Origin: Opitutia bacterium UBA7876
GTDB taxonomy: Bacteria > Verrucomicrobiota > Verrucomicrobiia > Opitutales > Seribacteraceae
DNA length: 64,000 bases
Direction: 5' to 3'
Assembly: GCA_002500665.1 (NCBI GenBank)
Contig: DLRY01000018.1
Location: 5,929 to 69,928, forward strand
Below are positions 61,130 to 64,000 of the stretch, piece by piece. Made by a program: the position numbers and the translations under genes. The notes beneath the pieces are model-generated. The model made no database searches. It was not told the origin of the DNA and saw only the letters and a list, made by a program, of their open reading frames with translations. Numbering within the stretch: position 1 is the first letter of the stretch; each line of letters opens with the position of its first letter.

Positions 61130-63631
61130 CTATTCGGTCGGCAGCCCGGCCTTCCTCAATAGTTCCTTGGCCTGAGTGACGCTGATCCGTCCGCTGGGCA
61201 GAGGGAATCCCAAGTTGTCTCCGCTGGGGGTGAATCCGTTCCCGTCGAGATCCACGAATATCGGGTTGTTGTAGGCGCAGGGCTTGGCCATGGACTGGCC
61301 ACTAGTCCCGTAGCCCGTCTTGAGGTCGAAGTTCTCGCCGTAGGCAACCACGATCAAGTGAGCGTCCGCGGTAAGGGAAACGGGGATGGACCGGTCGAAT
61401 TTAACGACTCCGTCTGAAAAGAACTTGGGGTGTGACTTGCGGGTGAAGTTGAGGCCCTTCTCCTGCCTGCCGTTGACCAGCACCTGAATGCGGTCGACGT
61501 CGATCCAGGAAGCGCACTGGACGCGGATCTTCAAGCCGATGGTTCCGTTCGCCCTTGCCAACCCGCCGGCTTGAGTGCCGTCGGCCGTTTCCACCTCGAG
61601 GTAGGGCCCGCAACTAAGAATCATCTGTCCGGCCTTGGACCTGCGGCTGATCTCTTCCCAGTCGATCTTTTCCGGGTCATCGGTGGAGCAACGGACGTAG
61701 GTGCGCCAGCCCCCTACGCCGTTCCCGTGTACCGCATGGGCATCGGATACCGCGATTCCCCAAGTTTTCATCCCATGATTGAGCATTTGAAGCCAGACGA
61801 ATTCGCGAACGATCGTGACCTGTTCGCGGCTCGCCCTGCGTGTAATCCTGTAGGGCGCTTGCGACAGGATCGTGGCGGGCCGGTAGTTTTCAGTCTCGAT
61901 GGCATCGATTAAAGACAGGATTCCTCTGTGTCCTCCATCCGGTTTGCCGTCCTTGTTCCGGTCGATGAAGTTCTCGATCATGTCCGGGTGGTTGATGTGA
62001 ACCCAGCCACTCGGATGATGCCCTGAGAAATTCCTCAAGTTAAGGGCGTTGATTCTGGGATCTTTGACCCATTGGGGAGCTCCGTTATCTTGGTGGTGGT
62101 GCTTGGGGGTTAGCGGGAAGGCGTTCAAGTGCGGGCCCGAGCCGGTCAGCTCCATCCCGGGAATGGTGGAGATTTCGCCCTGCAACCCAAGTCTCTCGAT
62201 GAAGGGCGTCCAGTCCATGATCCGGTTGTGCTCGGTCGTGGGGGCGAACTCGATATGCTCGGCGGCCAGGTTGATGAGTCGGTCCGCGGTTCCGCAAACG
62301 TTGTCCCCACTGGGCGTGGAGTGGTTGTGGAAGTCCGTACTGACCCAGCCGGGGGTTTTGACGCTGCGCTTGAGGGCGGACTTGACCTCGACGTATTGGC
62401 CTTTCGGCACGGTGATCGTTTTCTCGACGTGGTCGTGCTCGATCCCGCGGGTAAGGATCAGCTTGTACTTGCCAGGGTCAAGGGCCACGAAAAACTTGCC
62501 CTTCTCCGAGTGGTACTGGTCCTTGCAGCCATGGGCTCGGTCGCCCGGGCCCAGGTTGGGGCTTGGCGTTCCCTCGACGCCGATGAACTGGACCTTGCAG
62601 GGGGTGCTTGATCCGTCCTGCTTCGTCACCGAAAAGCGGACGCCGGACTGACGGTCCATGGCAAGCTCCCTGCGGATGGATTTCCCATCCTCGACCTTAA
62701 GGGAGAGTTCGAGCCTGGCGCGTCCGTGATCCGATACCGAAACCTTCCATGAACCCGGTGGGAGTTCGAGCTCCAACTTGCCGTCTTGATCCGGGTATCC
62801 CCGCACGGTTGAATCCCCGAGCTTGAAGTCGATCGAGGCGGAACTCACCGGTTTCTCGTCCGGATCGCGCAAGGTCAGGCTCACCCCCCCGGTTTTTCCA
62901 AGCTTGCGGGCCACTACGCCAAGGGCATGGGCAGGCGAATTGCCTACCGCCAAGAAGCGCTTGATCCTCGTTTCCTGGCCGGGGGCGAAGGTGTCGTTTC
63001 TCGGTGGAACCTTCCCGTTCTCATCAGGCAACCAGGCGAAGGCATAGCCCGCCTTGTGGGAAGGGTCGACGGAGTCGGCCCATTCGATCGCCCCGAATCT
63101 GCCGGATGAGTTGAAGCGGGTCCAACGGTCGCTCGTAGGTCCGGACACGGGCTTTGATCCTTCATTGCGGAGCAAGGTCTCGATGGTCAGTCCGGCCTCG
63201 TTTTCCTCCAGTGCGTACAAGTGGCGCCTGTATATGGCTCCCGAAAGGGCGGAGGATACGACCACTTCCACCCCTTTTCCTCCCGGGGCAGGGCGGACGT
63301 AGGAAACCCTTCCCTGCTGCCGGGATGGGGAGAATATCGTCAGCTGGTCGTTGTCGCTCCCCCGCAGGCAAAGGTCGTAGAGGCATCCGGGGGTCACCCC
63401 GTCGGCGCCCCAGAATGCTCCCATGTTTGCTTTGCGGTTGTCGGCCGATCCGCCGATCACGCACTCGATCAAGTTGTTCCTGAGGACGAAGTCTCCAATG
63501 ATCCCGTCGGCTTCCTTGCCACCGGGGAGAAGTTCGACGTTGTTCTTGGAGATTTCATGAACTTCCACCTTGGCCGGTGTTGATGGGGAAGCGCCCAAAA
63601 GGGCGAGAAAGGGGTAGACGAGGTTTTTCAT
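61130..63631 (-). CDS. CehA/McbA-type secreted PHP-domain metallohydrolase
   Basis: An 833-residue secreted protein. After a signal peptide, the first 400 residues are beta-rich domains, including carboxypeptidase-regulatory-like strands (KPVSSASIDFKLGDSTVRGY, LELPPGSWKVSVSDHG). A PHP-type metal-binding domain follows at about residue 430: VSTDFHNHSTPSGDN, APTTEHNRIMDW, GMELTGSG and SDAHAVHGNGVGGWRTYV. The CehA/McbA group includes carbaryl hydrolases and many enzymes of unknown specificity. It is transcribed towards the ThuA gene and starts 132 bases from a divergent histidine phosphatase gene. Metal-dependent hydrolysis is well supported; the substrate is not. Confidence 0.87.
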   Translation of the reverse strand: MKNLVYPFLALLGASPSTPAKVEVHEISKNNVELLPGGKEADGIIGDFVLRNNLIECVIGGSADNRKANMGAFWGADGVTPGCLYDLCLRGSDNDQLTIFSPSRQQGRVSYVRPAPGGKGVEVVVSSALSGAIYRRHLYALEENEAGLTIETLLRNEGSKPVSGPTSDRWTRFNSSGRFGAIEWADSVDPSHKAGYAFAWLPDENGKVPPRNDTFAPGQETRIKRFLAVGNSPAHALGVVARKLGKTGGVSLTLRDPDEKPVSSASIDFKLGDSTVRGYPDQDGKLELELPPGSWKVSVSDHGRARLELSLKVEDGKSIRRELAMDRQSGVRFSVTKQDGSSTPCKVQFIGVEGTPSPNLGPGDRAHGCKDQYHSEKGKFFVALDPGKYKLILTRGIEHDHVEKTITVPKGQYVEVKSALKRSVKTPGWVSTDFHNHSTPSGDNVCGTADRLINLAAEHIEFAPTTEHNRIMDWTPFIERLGLQGEISTIPGMELTGSGPHLNAFPLTPKHHHQDNGAPQWVKDPRINALNLRNFSGHHPSGWVHINHPDMIENFIDRNKDGKPDGGHRGILSLIDAIETENYRPATILSQAPYRITRRASREQVTIVREFVWLQMLNHGMKTWGIAVSDAHAVHGNGVGGWRTYVRCSTDDPEKIDWEEISRRSKAGQMILSCGPYLEVETADGTQAGGLARANGTIGLKIRVQCASWIDVDRIQVLVNGRQEKGLNFTRKSHPKFFSDGVVKFDRSIPVSLTADAHLIVVAYGENFDLKTGYGTSGQSMAKPCAYNNPIFVDLDGNGFTPSGDNLGFPLPSGRISVTQAKELLRKAGLPTE

Positions 63632-63763
63632 GGCGGTCGGTTGGAAGTTGAATATCGATTAGCTTGAGGAAATGGACACCGCTATGCAACCCTCCATCCC
63701 CGTCCCCTTAATGGCCCGAGTTTTTGGGTGACCATTCCATCGGGCGACGTTAGGAAGGGAAAA

Positions 63764-64000
63764 ATGAACGATTCAACCGAAATCATCCTTATTCGTCACG
63801 GTGAGACGGAATGGAACCTGTCCGGTCGCTGGCAGGGGCATGCGGACTCGCCCTTGAGCGCGAGGGGAATTGCCCAGGCCGAGGCCCTGGGCAAAAGAAT
63901 GAATCCCAAAGACCTGGACTTTTTCTATTCCAGCGACCTGGAACGGGCCCTTCATACTTCTCGCCTGGTCGGAGGGGACTCCGGTTGGGAGGCCATTCCC
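63764..64000 (+). CDS. Histidine phosphatase family protein (partial, cut by window edge)
   Basis: The first 79 codons of a phosphoglycerate-mutase-like protein: ILIRHGETEWNLSGRWQG with the catalytic His at residue 12, then DSPLSARGIAQAEALG and FFYSSDLERALHTS. A strong ribosome binding site (AGGAAGGG) precedes the ATG at 63764. No signal peptide is present, so it is cytoplasmic. Family members act as phosphoglycerate mutases, cobalamin or sugar phosphatases; the missing C-terminal part prevents a finer call. Confidence 0.92.
   Translation, partial: MNDSTEIILIRHGETEWNLSGRWQGHADSPLSARGIAQAEALGKRMNPKDLDFFYSSDLERALHTSRLVGGDSGWEAIP

Overview
The window looks like part of a chromosome of a free-living, probably marine, Verrucomicrobiota bacterium; Planctomycetota is a less likely alternative. 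The evidence is the density of sulfatases (six single genes and one double-length gene), two pairs of DUF1552 and planctomycete-type cytochrome c (DUF1592/1588/1585) genes, several DUF1080 and ThuA-domain secreted proteins, and an AraC-type regulator with a LacI-like sensor domain. Most proteins carry a signal peptide, a lipobox or a Tat motif, so the region mainly encodes envelope and periplasmic functions. I saw no tRNA, rRNA, CRISPR array, insertion sequence or phage gene.

Layout. 1-10 kb (minus strand): a sulfatase cut by the left edge, a translationally coupled DUF1552/DUF1592 pair, and a 941-residue tandem double sulfatase. 10-18.6 kb: a degraded coding remnant, an FmdB-like small protein, two DUF1080 proteins, a membrane-anchored MtfA-like peptidase, two divergent sulfatases and two ThuA-like proteins. 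18.7-25.5 kb: a compact divergent island of different content: a BASS-type transporter coupled to a CzcO-type flavoprotein with a Cys-rich tail on one strand, and a His-motif lipoprotein, an ABC ATPase, an FtsX-type permease and a DUF3299 lipoprotein on the other. A near-perfect palindrome lies between the two arms. This is my best candidate for an undescribed system, probably metal handling.

25.5-43 kb (all minus): a long polysaccharide-utilisation-like array. In transcription order from 43 kb it holds two SASA-type esterases, a small membrane protein, an I9-inhibitor-like protein, a transglutaminase/SUMF1-like protein whose SUMF1 parts are in permuted order, a second cytochrome/DUF1552 pair, two sulfatases, a PL1-like lyase lipoprotein, a truncated planctomycete-type cytochrome and a final sulfatase. 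Several junctions overlap by 1-4 bases, which suggests one or a few operons acting on a sulfated and acylated, possibly uronate-containing, glycan.

43-50.6 kb (minus): mostly unrecognised secreted proteins and lipoproteins, ending upstream in a large VIT/vWA/DUF2135 protein. One small gene here is interrupted by an in-frame amber codon. 50.6-64 kb is mixed: a YiiX-like hydrolase, avtA, a BNR-type propeller protein that could be a lyase, an ankyrin lipoprotein, a CrtI-like oxidoreductase, a XylR-type regulator with an almost leaderless promoter, a fatty acid desaturase, a third ThuA protein, a CehA/McbA-type PHP hydrolase and the start of a histidine phosphatase. All functional calls come from reading translated sequence and motifs; no database search was run.
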